A DNA stretch of 64,000 nucleotides from Pseudomonas sp. TMP9 (GCF_037943105.1 NZ_CP149803.1:3204001-3268000), one strand, 5' to 3'; shown: positions 48,279-58,082, counted from the first letter of the stretch. Program-made: numbers and translations. The notes: generated by a model not told the origin, from the letters alone.

Positions 48279-49313
48279 CTATTCAACCTCGACCGGATCA
48301 CTGACCAAACGACCCAGCGCTTCAATCACCGCACGTGGCTTTAGGTCGCCCAGGCAATTGTAATGACCGAAGCGGCAGGTGCGGTCGAAGCATGGGCTGC
48401 ATTCCAAGCCCAACCTCACGACCTCTACGTGCTCAGCCAAGGGCGGCGTAAAACCCGGCGAGGTTGAGCCGTAGACTGCCACCAACGGCCGGTTCAACGC
48501 AGCGGCCACATGCATCAAGCCAGAATCATTCGACACCACCGCGCCTGCGCACGACATCAGGTCGATGGCTTCGGCCAGGCTGGTGTCGCCGGCCAAGTTA
48601 TTGGCCTCTTCACGCAGGCCAGGAATCAGCCGGCTGCGAATGTCTTCACCCACCGGGTGATCGTTCTTCGAGCCGAAAATCCACACCTGCCAACCCGCGC
48701 GAATCTTCAGCTCGGCAACCTTGGCGTAGTGCTCGCTCGGCCAGCGCTTAGCCTCACCAAACTCGGCGCCAGGACACAGCGCCAGCACCGGCCGATCGAG
48801 GCTTAAGCCGAACGTGCTCAGCGCGGCGTCGCGGCTTTGCGGATTGATCTGCAACGCCGGGCGCGGATAAGGTTTAGGCAGCTCAGCACCCGGCTCGAAG
48901 GCCAGCGCCATAAAGCGCTCGATCATCAGCGGGTAGCGGTCTTTGTCCAATATGCGTATGTCATTCAGCAGACCGTAACGCAGCTCGCCTTTCCAGCCGG
49001 TGCGCGTGGGGATACCGGCGAAGAACGGCACCAGCGCGGACTTGAGCGAATTGGGCAGCAGAATCGCCTGATCGTACTGACCGGCGAGACGCTTGCCGAT
49101 CTTGCGCCGCGTCGCCAGCTCCAGCACACCATGGCCGAGCGGGAAGCTCAGGGCCTGGCGCACCTCGGGCATGCGCTGAAGGATCGGCCGGCTCCACTCG
49201 GGCGCCAGCACATCGATTGCACAACCAGGATGGCGCTGTTGCAGGCACTGAAACAGCGTCTGCGCCATCACCATGTCGCCCACCCAGCTGGGGCCAATAA
49301 TCAGAATGTTCAT
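48279..49313 (-). CDS. waaF: LPS heptosyltransferase II
   Basis: Adds the second heptose of the inner core. A 344-residue GT9 enzyme: MNILIIGPSWVGDMVMAQTLFQ at the start, AGAVVSNDSGLMHVAAALNRPLVAVYGSTSP near the C-terminus. The start at ATG 49311-49313 lies 9 bases inside an intergenic repeat, and no strong Shine-Dalgarno is visible. In-frame codons further up come from the repeat and are excluded. Confidence 0.95.
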   Translation of the reverse strand: MNILIIGPSWVGDMVMAQTLFQCLQQRHPGCAIDVLAPEWSRPILQRMPEVRQALSFPLGHGVLELATRRKIGKRLAGQYDQAILLPNSLKSALVPFFAGIPTRTGWKGELRYGLLNDIRILDKDRYPLMIERFMALAFEPGAELPKPYPRPALQINPQSRDAALSTFGLSLDRPVLALCPGAEFGEAKRWPSEHYAKVAELKIRAGWQVWIFGSKNDHPVGEDIRSRLIPGLREEANNLAGDTSLAEAIDLMSCAGAVVSNDSGLMHVAAALNRPLVAVYGSTSPGFTPPLAEHVEVVRLGLECSPCFDRTCRFGHYNCLGDLKPRAVIEALGRLVSDPVEVE

Positions 49314-49321
49314 GTCGAATC

Positions 49322-49439
49322 CGTAGGGTGGGTTAGCCGCAACAGCGGCATAAGCCACCACTGCTGCGGCCATCAATAATCACGGCCCGGCTTGCGCGCC
49401 GGATGGTGGGTGACCCACTGCGGTCGGCCCCACCCTACG
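49322..49439. repeat. Interspersed inverted-repeat element between ilvE and waaF
   Basis: Ends are an exact 11-base inverted repeat, CGTAGGGTGGG (49322-49332) and CCCACCCTACG (49429-49439). Internal blocks GCCCGGCTTGCGCGCCGG and ATGGTGGGTGACCCACTGC are further palindromic stretches. The composite looks like the CGTAGGGTGGGTTA...TAACCCACCCTACG intergenic repeat common in Pseudomonas relatives. No open frame of its own is seen. Confidence 0.7.
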
Positions 49440-49451
49440 CCAGCGGAGGGT

Positions 49452-50375
49452 TTACTTGACCAGCGTACGCCACTCGGCGTGGGCATCGGTCTTACCGGTG
49501 ACCAGATCAAAATAGGCGGTTTGCAGCCTCTCGGTGATCGGGCCACGGCGACCAGCGCCGATATTGCGGCCATCGACCTCACGAATCGGCGTGACCTCGG
49601 CGGCGGTGCCGGTGAAGAACGCCTCGTCGGCGATATACACCTCATCACGGGTGATGCGTTTTTCGACCACTTCAATGCCGTGTTCAGCAGCCAAGGTCAA
49701 AAGGGTGCTGCGGGTGATGCCATTCAGGCAGGAGGTGACTTCTGGGGTGTAGATCACGCCGTTTTTGACCAAGAAGATATTCTCGCCGGAGCCTTCAGCC
49801 ACGTAACCTTCCGGGTCGAGCAGCATGGCTTCATCTGCCCCGCAAGAAATGGCTTCTTGCAGCGCCAACATCGAGTTGATGTAGTTACCGTTAGCCTTAG
49901 CGCGGGTCATCGAAATGTTCACGTGATGACGGGTATAGGAGCTGGTGCGCACCTTAATACCCACCTGCAACGCTTCCTCGCCCATGTAGGCGCCCCAGCT
50001 CCACGCGGCGACGATCATGTGCGTTTTCAGGCCGCTGGCGCGCAGGCCCATGGCTTCAGATCCGTAGAACACCATCGGCCGGATGTAGGCGCTTTCCAGG
50101 TTGTTCTCGCGCACGGCAGCGCGGGCAGCTTCATTAACTTCGTCTTTGCTGAACGGAATCTTCATGCCCATGATATGGGCCGAGTCGAACAAGCGATCGG
50201 TGTGTGCTTCCAAGCGGAAGATGGCTGTACCTTGCGGGGTGTTGTAGGCGCGCACACCTTCAAACACGCCCATTCCGTAGTGCAGGGTATGGGTCAGCAC
50301 GTGGGTGGTCGCGTTGCGCCACTCCACCATCTCGCCGTCATACCAGATCACGCCATCACGATCAGCCATCGACAT
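49452..50375 (-). CDS. ilvE: Branched-chain amino acid aminotransferase
   Basis: Last step of leucine, isoleucine and valine synthesis, PLP-dependent. 307 residues, class IV fold: MSMADRDGVIWYDGE at the start, the PLP-binding Lys in MTRAKANGNYINS, EGSGENIFLVKNG and GTAAEVTPIREVDGR. GAGGAG lies about 10 bases before the ATG. Between glnE and the repeat upstream of waaF. Confidence 0.96.
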   Translation of the reverse strand: MSMADRDGVIWYDGEMVEWRNATTHVLTHTLHYGMGVFEGVRAYNTPQGTAIFRLEAHTDRLFDSAHIMGMKIPFSKDEVNEAARAAVRENNLESAYIRPMVFYGSEAMGLRASGLKTHMIVAAWSWGAYMGEEALQVGIKVRTSSYTRHHVNISMTRAKANGNYINSMLALQEAISCGADEAMLLDPEGYVAEGSGENIFLVKNGVIYTPEVTSCLNGITRSTLLTLAAEHGIEVVEKRITRDEVYIADEAFFTGTAAEVTPIREVDGRNIGAGRRGPITERLQTAYFDLVTGKTDAHAEWRTLVK

Positions 50376-50443
50376 AATTGCCTGCTCCTCACATTCGATT
50401 GCTACAGCATTGACCGGCCGCGCCAGGCGCCCGGACCATTAAT

Positions 50444-53389
50444 TCAACTCAACCCCAGTTCCCGCCAGATGCGCAGCACCGTGCGCCGCTCCTCGGCCAA
50501 CTGTTCACCGCTGACCACCCCGGGCTGCTTCTGTAGCGCCTGACGATGCGCGGCCGAGCGGTAAGCTTGGTAGATGGTGCGCAGCACGCGGGCGTCTTCA
50601 CCCGGCAGCAAGCCGATCCGCTCCAGCCCTTCCAAAATGCGAATATTGTCAGTGAAGTCAAGCAATTCCGGGTGCTGGTGCGACCATGCCAGGGCCGCGT
50701 ATTGCACCATAAATTCAATATCGACGATACCACCGGCGTCCTGCTTGAGGTCGAACGGCGACGCGGCCGTAAAGGCATTCGCCGCGGTGCCCGCCGCCGT
50801 GGCCTTGCTGCCGAGGTTATCGCGCATCTTCGCGCGCATCTCGCTGACTTCACTGCGCAGGCTTACCAGATCACGCTCACGTCGCAAAACTGCAGCGCGC
50901 ACTGCCTCGAATGCCTTGCCGACGCGCGTGCAGCCGACCAGCACCCGCGCCCGCACCAGCGCCTGATGCTCCCAGGTCCAGGCTTCGCTTTGTTGATAGC
51001 GTTCAAAGGCGCCCAGCGAGCTGACCAGCAGACCCGCTGCGCCCGAGGGCCGTAGGCGCATATCCACCTCATAAAGCTGGCCGGAGTTGGTCTGCGTGGT
51101 CAACAGGTGAATGATGCGCTGACCCAAGCGATTGAAGAACTGCGCGCCGTCGATGGCTTTTTCGCCGTCAGTTTCTGCGTGCGGGTCGCCGTCGTGGATA
51201 AACACCAGATCAAGATCGGAGCCGTGGCCCAGCTCGATACCGCCGACCTTGCCATAGCCGACGATGACAAAGTCCGGATCGCAGAGACTGCCATCGGCAC
51301 GCTGCGGTGAGCCGTATTTACTCACGGTATTGCGCCACGCCAGGGCCAGCACCTGATCAAGAATCGTCTCGGCCAACCAGGTCAAGTAATCGCTGACTTT
51401 CATCAGTGGCAGGGTGCCGGTAATTTCCGAAGCCGCCACGCGCAGACGGTGCGCCAGTTTGAAGTGACGCAGCGCTTCCATTTGCTGCTCCAAGTCCTCC
51501 TCGGGAATGCGCATCAGCCGCTCACGCAGTTCGGCCGCTAATTCGGGCGCCTGCGGTGGGCTAAACAAGCGGCCCTCATTAAGCAACTCATCAAGCAACA
51601 GCGGAAAGCGGGTGATCTGCTCGGCGATCCATGGGCTGGCTGCGCACAAGGTGAGCAACCGTTGCAGGGCACTGGGATTTTCGGTCAGCAGCACCAAATA
51701 GGCTGAGCGCCGCGCTACGGCCTCAACCAGCGGGAGCACACGTTCCAGCACTAGATCTGGGTTTTTATGCTCAATGGCTTGGGCCAGCAGGCGCGGCACA
51801 AAAGCATCCAGACGCTCGCGCCCCAAGCGCTGCATCGCACGCACCTGATTGCTGCTGCGCAGGCCCACTAAGTAGCGCCAAGTTGACTCGGGTTGGCTAA
51901 AGCCCGCCTCTGCCAGTTGCCGGCAGGCTGTTTCCTCGTCAAACACTTTGGTCCATAACGGCTGCCATTCACCGCCAACCACCGACTCTTCAGCGCCTTC
52001 AACATCCTCATCGGGATCGGCAATCACTTGCCGAAAATGCCAATCAACCCGGCCACGCCAGTGCATCAGGCGCTCATGGAACGCCTGCCAGCGGTCAAAA
52101 CCCATAATAAAGGCGACCCGCGCACGGTCCTGATCATTGTCCGGGAGTGTTTGCGTTTGCCGATCATCAATGGCCTGCAGGGCGTGCTCGGCGTAACGCA
52201 AGAAGGCGTAGGCATCATGCAGCTCGTCGGTCACCGACGCCGGCAGATAGCCCTGATCACGCAGGGTGTTGAGCACCGCGAACAGCGAACGCTGCTGCAA
52301 GCTCAGGTCGCGCCCGCCGTGAATCAGCTGGAAGGCCTGAGCGATAAACTCCACTTCGCGGATGCCGCCCGAGCCCAGCTTAATATTTTCAGCCATGCCC
52401 TTGCGCCGCACCTCTTGCTGAATCAGCTGCTTCATCGCGCGCAACGCTTCAATGGCTGAGAAGTCCAGATAGCGCCGATAAACGAAGGGCCGCAGCATCT
52501 CCAGCAACTGCGCGCCGGCGACTTGATCACCGCCGACCACCCGCGCCTTGATCATCGCGTAGCGTTCCCAGTCGCGACCCTGATCCTGGTAGTACTGCTC
52601 CAGTGCATTGAAGCTAAATACCAGCGAACCGGAGGAGCCGTAAGGTCGTAGGCGCATGTCGGTGCGAAAGACGAAGCCATCGACCGTAATCACATCCAAC
52701 GCCTTGATCAACTTTTGACCGAGGCGAATAAAGAACTCTTGGTTATCCAGCGGGCGCTTGACCCCTTGGGTTTCACCGCCTTCGGGGAAGCCAAAAATCA
52801 GGTCAATATCCGATGACAGGTTGAGCTCATGAGCGCCCAGCTTGCCCATGCCCAGCACCACTAAATGCTGCGGCTCGCCCGAGCGCCGGCCGATGGGCGT
52901 GCCGAATTGAGCGCAGTGGCCGCTGTACAACCAGTGATAAGCCAGATCGATACACGCATCAGCCATGTCGGAAAGGTCACGACAGGTCTCGACCAGATCA
53001 GCCTGGCGACTGATATCACGCCAGATAATGCGCAGTTGCTGGCGATTACGAAAACGCCGCAAGCGCCGCCCCAGTTCGTCATCGTCAAGGCAACCGAGCA
53101 ATGCCTCAACCAGTTGCCCGCGCAATTCAGCCGCAGCCAAGGGTCGCTCAAGCTCACCACTGACGGCCAGGTCGAGCAGCATCTGCGGATCACGCTCACC
53201 CTGCTGCACGACGAAATCACTGGCGGCGGCCACGCGTTGCAGCGCCACCCGTCGCTCGCTCGGCCAAGCTGCAAACGCCGCAGCCGCTTCGCCGCCAAGC
53301 GCGGCGAACGCCTGCTGCAAGGACTGTTCGGCACGAGCGACAAGGTGGGCCAAGGCAGCAGGTGAAGCGGCCAGCGCGGGCAAGCTCAT
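50444..53389 (-). CDS. glnE: Bifunctional glutamine synthetase adenylyltransferase/adenylyl-removing enzyme
   Basis: Controls glutamine synthetase by adenylylation and deadenylylation of a tyrosine, under the PII protein. 981 residues, with two nucleotidyltransferase domains: N-terminal removase (LSSDIDLIFGFPEGGET) and C-terminal transferase (LGHGSDLDLVFIHDGDP), each with paired aspartates. Linker and helical domains are intact. Divergent from aceE across a region with two palindromes. Confidence 0.96.
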   Translation of the reverse strand: MSLPALAASPAALAHLVARAEQSLQQAFAALGGEAAAAFAAWPSERRVALQRVAAASDFVVQQGERDPQMLLDLAVSGELERPLAAAELRGQLVEALLGCLDDDELGRRLRRFRNRQQLRIIWRDISRQADLVETCRDLSDMADACIDLAYHWLYSGHCAQFGTPIGRRSGEPQHLVVLGMGKLGAHELNLSSDIDLIFGFPEGGETQGVKRPLDNQEFFIRLGQKLIKALDVITVDGFVFRTDMRLRPYGSSGSLVFSFNALEQYYQDQGRDWERYAMIKARVVGGDQVAGAQLLEMLRPFVYRRYLDFSAIEALRAMKQLIQQEVRRKGMAENIKLGSGGIREVEFIAQAFQLIHGGRDLSLQQRSLFAVLNTLRDQGYLPASVTDELHDAYAFLRYAEHALQAIDDRQTQTLPDNDQDRARVAFIMGFDRWQAFHERLMHWRGRVDWHFRQVIADPDEDVEGAEESVVGGEWQPLWTKVFDEETACRQLAEAGFSQPESTWRYLVGLRSSNQVRAMQRLGRERLDAFVPRLLAQAIEHKNPDLVLERVLPLVEAVARRSAYLVLLTENPSALQRLLTLCAASPWIAEQITRFPLLLDELLNEGRLFSPPQAPELAAELRERLMRIPEEDLEQQMEALRHFKLAHRLRVAASEITGTLPLMKVSDYLTWLAETILDQVLALAWRNTVSKYGSPQRADGSLCDPDFVIVGYGKVGGIELGHGSDLDLVFIHDGDPHAETDGEKAIDGAQFFNRLGQRIIHLLTTQTNSGQLYEVDMRLRPSGAAGLLVSSLGAFERYQQSEAWTWEHQALVRARVLVGCTRVGKAFEAVRAAVLRRERDLVSLRSEVSEMRAKMRDNLGSKATAAGTAANAFTAASPFDLKQDAGGIVDIEFMVQYAALAWSHQHPELLDFTDNIRILEGLERIGLLPGEDARVLRTIYQAYRSAAHRQALQKQPGVVSGEQLAEERRTVLRIWRELGLS

Positions 53390-53478
53390 GGTCTATCCTT
53401 TTTAGCAATTCAACAGTGCGCCGAGCATCGATGGCAAACGCTCATCGGGACCCCAGCACGTCACTGGCAATAAATAAT

Positions 53479-53493
53479 TGTAGTTTTACTACC
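53479..53493. promoter_or_regulatory. Operator-like palindrome 1 between glnE and aceE
   Basis: TGTAGTTTTACTACC: arms TGTAGT/ACTAC(C) with one mismatch, around TTT. It is 14 of 15 identical to the reverse complement of palindrome 2. Confidence 0.6.
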
Positions 53494-53530
53494 AAAGATT
53501 GTACCCCGCAGGCTGAAATCGGCGTCGTAA

Positions 53531-53545
53531 TGTAGTAAAACTACA
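53531..53545. promoter_or_regulatory. Operator-like palindrome 2 upstream of aceE
   Basis: TGTAGTAAAACTACA: perfect 6-base arms around AAA, 110 bases before the aceE start. It is spaced 52 bases (about five helical turns) from palindrome 1 and in opposite orientation. Confidence 0.65.
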
Positions 53546-53654
53546 CGCAGCCGGTCCTACCCCCGGTCAATCCAAGAATTCACGCGGCCACTCACGAAGT
53601 CGCCCGCGAAACCTGGCCTCCGATTCTGGAAGCCTTTGAGCCCTGGAGCAAGCC

Positions 53655-56300
53655 ATGCAAGACCTCGATCCCGTCGAAACCCAGGAATGGCTAGACGCCC
53701 TGGAATCGGTTCTCGACAAAGAAGGCGAAGACCGCGCCCACTACCTGATGACCCGCATGGGCGAACTCGCGACCCGCAGCGGCTCGCAGTTGCCCTATGC
53801 GATCACCACGCCCTACCGCAACACCATCCCGCTGACCCACGAAGCACGCATGCCTGGCGACCTGTTTATGGAACGCCGCATTCGCTCGTTGGTGCGCTGG
53901 AACGCGCTGGCCATGGTGATGCGCACCAACCTGAAAGATTCAGACCTGGGCGGCCACATCTCCAGCTTCGCCTCCTCGGCGACGCTGTATGACATCGGTT
54001 TTAACTACTTTTTCCAAGCGCCAACCGAAGAGCACGGCGGCGACTTGATCTTCTTCCAAGGCCACGCCTCGCCCGGCGTTTACGCACGCGCCTTCATGGA
54101 AGGCCGCATCAGCGAAGAGCAGATGAACAACTTCCGCCAGGAAGTCGATGGCAAAGGCCTGTCGTCCTACCCGCACCCTTGGCTGATGCCCGACTTCTGG
54201 CAGTTCCCGACGGTGTCTATGGGCTTGGGTCCAATCCAGGCAATTTACCAAGCGCGCTTTATGAAGTACCTAGAAGCACGCGGCTTTATCCCGGCTGGCA
54301 AGCAGAAAGTCTGGTGCTTTATGGGCGACGGCGAGTGCGACGAGCCGGAATCCTTGGGTGCGATTTCCCTCGCAGGCCGCGAGAAGCTGGACAACCTGAT
54401 CTTTGTCATCAACTGCAACCTGCAGCGCCTCGACGGCCCAGTGCGCGGCAATGGCAAGATTATTCAGGAGCTCGAAGGGGTGTTCCGTGGTGGTGGCTGG
54501 CATGTCAATAAAGTGGTCTGGGGCCGTTTCTGGGACCCGCTGCTGGCCAAAGACGTCGACGGCATCTTGCAGCGACGCATGGACGAAGTCATCGACGGCG
54601 AATACCAGAACTACAAGGCCAAAGACGGCGCGTTCGTGCGTGAGCACTTCTTCAATTCGCCAGAACTCAAGGCCATGGTCGCTGATTTGTCTGACGACGA
54701 GATCTGGAAGCTCAACCGCGGCGGTCACGACCCGTACAAGATGTATGCGGCTTACCACCAAGCGGTTAACCACAAAGACCAGCCGACCGTCATTTTGGCC
54801 AAGACTGTTAAGGGTTATGGCACCGGCGCCGGTGAAGCGAAGAACACCGCGCACAACACCAAAAAAGTCGATGTCGACAGCCTCAAGCAGTTCCGCGACC
54901 GCTTCGACATTCCGGTAAAAGACGACGAGCTGGAAAGCCTGCCGTTTATCAAGCCGGAAGCAGGCAGCGCCGAAGCCCGCTACCTGCACGAGCGCCGCGA
55001 AGCCCTCGGTGGTTTTGTGCCACAGCGCCGGGCTAAGAGTTTCAGCATCCCGACGCCGCCACTGGAAACCCTCAAGGCCATCTTGGATGGCTCGGGCGAC
55101 CGTGAAATTTCCACCACCATGGCCTTCGTGCGCATCCTCGCGCAGCTGGTCAAGGACAAGGACATTGGCTCACGCATCGTGCCGATTATCCCGGACGAAG
55201 CGCGTACCTTCGGCATGGAAGGCATGTTCCGTCAGCTCGGCATCTACTCCTCGGTCGGCCAGCTCTATGAGCCAGTCGATAAAGATCAGGTGATGTTCTA
55301 CCGCGAGGACAAGAAGGGCCAGATCCTCGAAGAAGGCATCAACGAAGCCGGCGCCATGAGCTCCTTCATTGCCGCAGGCACCTCGTACTCCAGCCACAAC
55401 CAGCCGATGCTGCCGTTCTACATCTTCTATTCGATGTTCGGTTTCCAGCGCATTGGCGACCTGGCCTGGGCCGCTGGCGACAGCCGCACCCGCGGCTTTT
55501 TGATCGGCGGCACCGCCGGACGCACCACGCTCAACGGCGAAGGCCTACAGCACGAAGACGGCCATAGCCACATCCTGGCCGCGACCATCCCTAACTGCCG
55601 CACGTATGACCCGACCTACGGCTACGAGCTGGCGGTGATCATTCAGGACGGCATGAAGAAGATGACCGAACTGCAACAGGACGTTTTCTACTACATCACC
55701 GTGATGAACGAATCCTACCAGCAGCCGGCCATTCCGCTGGGTGTCGAGGACGGCATCATCAAGGGCATGTACCTGCTCGAAGAAGACAAGAAGGAAGCCG
55801 CGCATCACGTGCAGCTCCTTGGCTCCGGCACCATCCTGCGCGAAGTGCGCGAGGCGGCGAAAATTCTGCGTGACGAGTTCAACGTCGCTGCAGACGTATG
55901 GAGCGTCACCAGCTTCAACGAACTGCGCCGTGACGGCTTGGCCGTGGAACGCAGCAACCGTCTGCATCCGGGCCAGAAGCCCAAGCAAACCTACGTGGAA
56001 GAGTGCTTGGGCGGCCGCAAGGGCCCAGTGATTGCCTCGACCGACTACATGAAACTGTTCGCCGAACAGATTCGTCAGTGGGTGCCGAGCAAAGAGTTCA
56101 AAGTACTCGGCACCGACGGCTTCGGCCGCAGCGACAGCCGCAAGAAGCTGCGCCACTTCTTCGAAGTGGACCGCAACTGGGTGGTCCTGGCCGCACTGGA
56201 AGCCCTCGCCGACCGTGGTGATATCGAACCTAAGGTGGTGGCTGAGGCCATCGCCAAGTTCGGTATCAATCCGGAAAAACCTAACCCACTGGACTGCTAA
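53655..56300 (+). CDS. aceE: Pyruvate dehydrogenase E1 component
   Basis: Decarboxylates pyruvate with thiamine diphosphate and passes the acetyl group to the E2 lipoyl arm. The 881-residue homodimeric form: MGDGECDEPESLGAIS...NCNLQRLDGPV is the ThDP motif (GDG...N); IIPDEARTFGMEGMFRQ and GGTAGRTTLNGEGLQHEDGHS are conserved active-site blocks. TGGAGC lies 8 bases before the ATG. It forms a pair with aceF (gap 11 bases). Confidence 0.97.
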   Translation: MQDLDPVETQEWLDALESVLDKEGEDRAHYLMTRMGELATRSGSQLPYAITTPYRNTIPLTHEARMPGDLFMERRIRSLVRWNALAMVMRTNLKDSDLGGHISSFASSATLYDIGFNYFFQAPTEEHGGDLIFFQGHASPGVYARAFMEGRISEEQMNNFRQEVDGKGLSSYPHPWLMPDFWQFPTVSMGLGPIQAIYQARFMKYLEARGFIPAGKQKVWCFMGDGECDEPESLGAISLAGREKLDNLIFVINCNLQRLDGPVRGNGKIIQELEGVFRGGGWHVNKVVWGRFWDPLLAKDVDGILQRRMDEVIDGEYQNYKAKDGAFVREHFFNSPELKAMVADLSDDEIWKLNRGGHDPYKMYAAYHQAVNHKDQPTVILAKTVKGYGTGAGEAKNTAHNTKKVDVDSLKQFRDRFDIPVKDDELESLPFIKPEAGSAEARYLHERREALGGFVPQRRAKSFSIPTPPLETLKAILDGSGDREISTTMAFVRILAQLVKDKDIGSRIVPIIPDEARTFGMEGMFRQLGIYSSVGQLYEPVDKDQVMFYREDKKGQILEEGINEAGAMSSFIAAGTSYSSHNQPMLPFYIFYSMFGFQRIGDLAWAAGDSRTRGFLIGGTAGRTTLNGEGLQHEDGHSHILAATIPNCRTYDPTYGYELAVIIQDGMKKMTELQQDVFYYITVMNESYQQPAIPLGVEDGIIKGMYLLEEDKKEAAHHVQLLGSGTILREVREAAKILRDEFNVAADVWSVTSFNELRRDGLAVERSNRLHPGQKPKQTYVEECLGGRKGPVIASTDYMKLFAEQIRQWVPSKEFKVLGTDGFGRSDSRKKLRHFFEVDRNWVVLAALEALADRGDIEPKVVAEAIAKFGINPEKPNPLDC

Positions 56301-56311
56301 GGAGCGAAACG

Positions 56312-58030
56312 ATGAGTGAATTGATTCGCGTACCCGACATCGGTGGTGGTGAGGGTGAAGTAATTGAGCTGATGGTGAAGGTCGGCGACCGCATCGACGC
56401 TGACCAAAGCGTGCTGACGCTTGAGTCGGATAAGGCCAGCATGGAAATCCCCGCGCCGAAAGCTGGCGTGGTGAAAAGCCTAAAAGTGAAGCTGGGCGAT
56501 CGCTTGAAAGAAGGCGACGAACTGCTGGAGCTTGAGGTTGAAGGTGACGCTGCGGCAACACCGGCTGAGGCTGAACCTGAAACCGCCGCACCTGCTGCAG
56601 CGACAAAAACGCAATCCGCACCGCAAGCAAACGAACAACCGGCCGCTGCGCCCACCAGCAGCAGCGTACAGGACATTCACGTACCGGACATCGGCTCGGA
56701 CGGCAAAGCCAAGGTCATCGAAATACTGGTCAAGGTCGGCGACACCGTCGAAGCCGAACAGTCGCTGATCACCTTGGAATCCGACAAAGCCAGCATGGAA
56801 ATCCCCTCGCCGGTTGCCGGTGTGGTGGACAGTATTAGCGTCAAGCTGGAAGACGAAGTCGGCACCGGCGACTTTATCCTCACGGTTAAGGTCGCAGGCG
56901 CAGCAGCTGCTGCACCTGCGCGCCCAGCTGAACCCGCGCCAGCACAAGCCGCCACGCAAAAACCTGAGGCCGCAGCGGCGCCCGCACCGGCATCCACAGC
57001 GGACGGCCACAAAGTGCCCGCCGGGGCAAACCCGGCAATCGCCGCAGAAGTCAGCGCCATTGCCTCACTTTCAGCCGCCGCTGCCAATGTGGCAGCCATG
57101 CCCAAGCGCGATGGTGCCAAGGTGCATGCCGGCCCAGCGGTACGCTTATTGGCGCGTGAGTTGGGTGTCGAGTTGGCGGTCGTGCCCGGCACCGGGCCAA
57201 AAGGTCGTGTGCTCAAAGAAGACGTGCAGGCTTACGTCAAAGCGATGATGCACAAGGCTAAGGAAGCCCCAGCTGCCGGCGCAACCGGCGGTGCCGGCAT
57301 CCCGCCGATTCCGGTGATTGATTTCAGCAAGTTTGGTGAAATTGAAGAAGTGGCCATGACCCGCTTAATGCAGGTCGGCGCCAATAACCTGCATCGCAGC
57401 TGGCTCAATGTGCCGCACGTGACCCAATTCGACTCGGCGGACATCACCGAGCTGGAAGCCTTCCGCGTGGCACAAAAAGGCGTGGCGGAAAAAGCCGGGG
57501 TCAAGCTCACGGTGTTGCCACTGCTGCTCAAGGCCTGCGCCTTCCTGCTTAAGGAGCTGCCGGACTTCAACAGCTCACTGGCGCCGAGCGGCAAGGCAAT
57601 CATCCGTAAGAAGTACGTGAACATCGGCTTTGCCGTGGACACCCCGGAGGGTTTGCTCGTACCGGTGATTAAAAACGTCGAGCAAAAAAGCCTGCTACAA
57701 CTGGCCGCTGAAGCCGCCACTTTGGCGGAGAAGGCGCGCAGCAAAAAGCTCTCCGCTGATGACATGCAGGGCGCCTGTTTCACCATCTCCAGCCTGGGCC
57801 ATATTGGCGGCACCGGCTTTACGCCGATCGTCAACGCGCCGGAGGTGGCGATTTTGGGTGTCAGCAAAGCGACTATTCAGCCGGTGTGGGATGGCAACGC
57901 CTTCCAGCCTAAGTTGATGCTGCCGCTGTCACTGTCCTATGACCACCGGGTCATCAACGGTGCCGCAGCGGCGCGCTTCACCAAGCGCCTGAGTGATGTG
58001 CTGGCCGATATCCGCACCCTGCTGCTGTAA
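56312..58030 (+). CDS. aceF: Dihydrolipoyllysine acetyltransferase (E2 of pyruvate dehydrogenase)
   Basis: Core of the pyruvate dehydrogenase complex. 572 residues: two lipoyl domains (Lys41 and Lys159, each in LESDKASMEIP), Ala/Pro-rich linkers, a subunit-binding domain (GPAVRLLARELGV...GPKGRVLKED) and the catalytic domain with SYDHRVINGAAAARF at the C-terminus. The active-site His is His545; the usual Asp of HxxxDG is Asn549, as described for A. vinelandii E2p. The E3 gene is not adjacent. Confidence 0.96.
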   Translation: MSELIRVPDIGGGEGEVIELMVKVGDRIDADQSVLTLESDKASMEIPAPKAGVVKSLKVKLGDRLKEGDELLELEVEGDAAATPAEAEPETAAPAAATKTQSAPQANEQPAAAPTSSSVQDIHVPDIGSDGKAKVIEILVKVGDTVEAEQSLITLESDKASMEIPSPVAGVVDSISVKLEDEVGTGDFILTVKVAGAAAAAPARPAEPAPAQAATQKPEAAAAPAPASTADGHKVPAGANPAIAAEVSAIASLSAAAANVAAMPKRDGAKVHAGPAVRLLARELGVELAVVPGTGPKGRVLKEDVQAYVKAMMHKAKEAPAAGATGGAGIPPIPVIDFSKFGEIEEVAMTRLMQVGANNLHRSWLNVPHVTQFDSADITELEAFRVAQKGVAEKAGVKLTVLPLLLKACAFLLKELPDFNSSLAPSGKAIIRKKYVNIGFAVDTPEGLLVPVIKNVEQKSLLQLAAEAATLAEKARSKKLSADDMQGACFTISSLGHIGGTGFTPIVNAPEVAILGVSKATIQPVWDGNAFQPKLMLPLSLSYDHRVINGAAAARFTKRLSDVLADIRTLLL

Positions 58031-58050
58031 CCCAGCAGCCTCGTCGGTAT

Positions 58051-58082
58051 GCAAAACCCCGCTCAGTTAGGCGGGGTTTTGC
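58051..58082 (+). terminator. Intrinsic terminator after aceF
   Basis: Perfect 12-bp stem GCAAAACCCCGC / GCGGGGTTTTGC with an 8-base loop, 20 bases past the aceF stop and followed by ATTATT. Confidence 0.9.

Noticed and set aside
49392..50543. 383-codon open frame antisense to ilvE
   Set aside because: Antisense to a clear ilvE; composition is typical of a shadow and no ribosome-binding site or domain is seen.
55545..56630. 361-codon frame antisense to the aceE end and aceF start
   Set aside because: Crosses two real genes on the other strand; no family resemblance.
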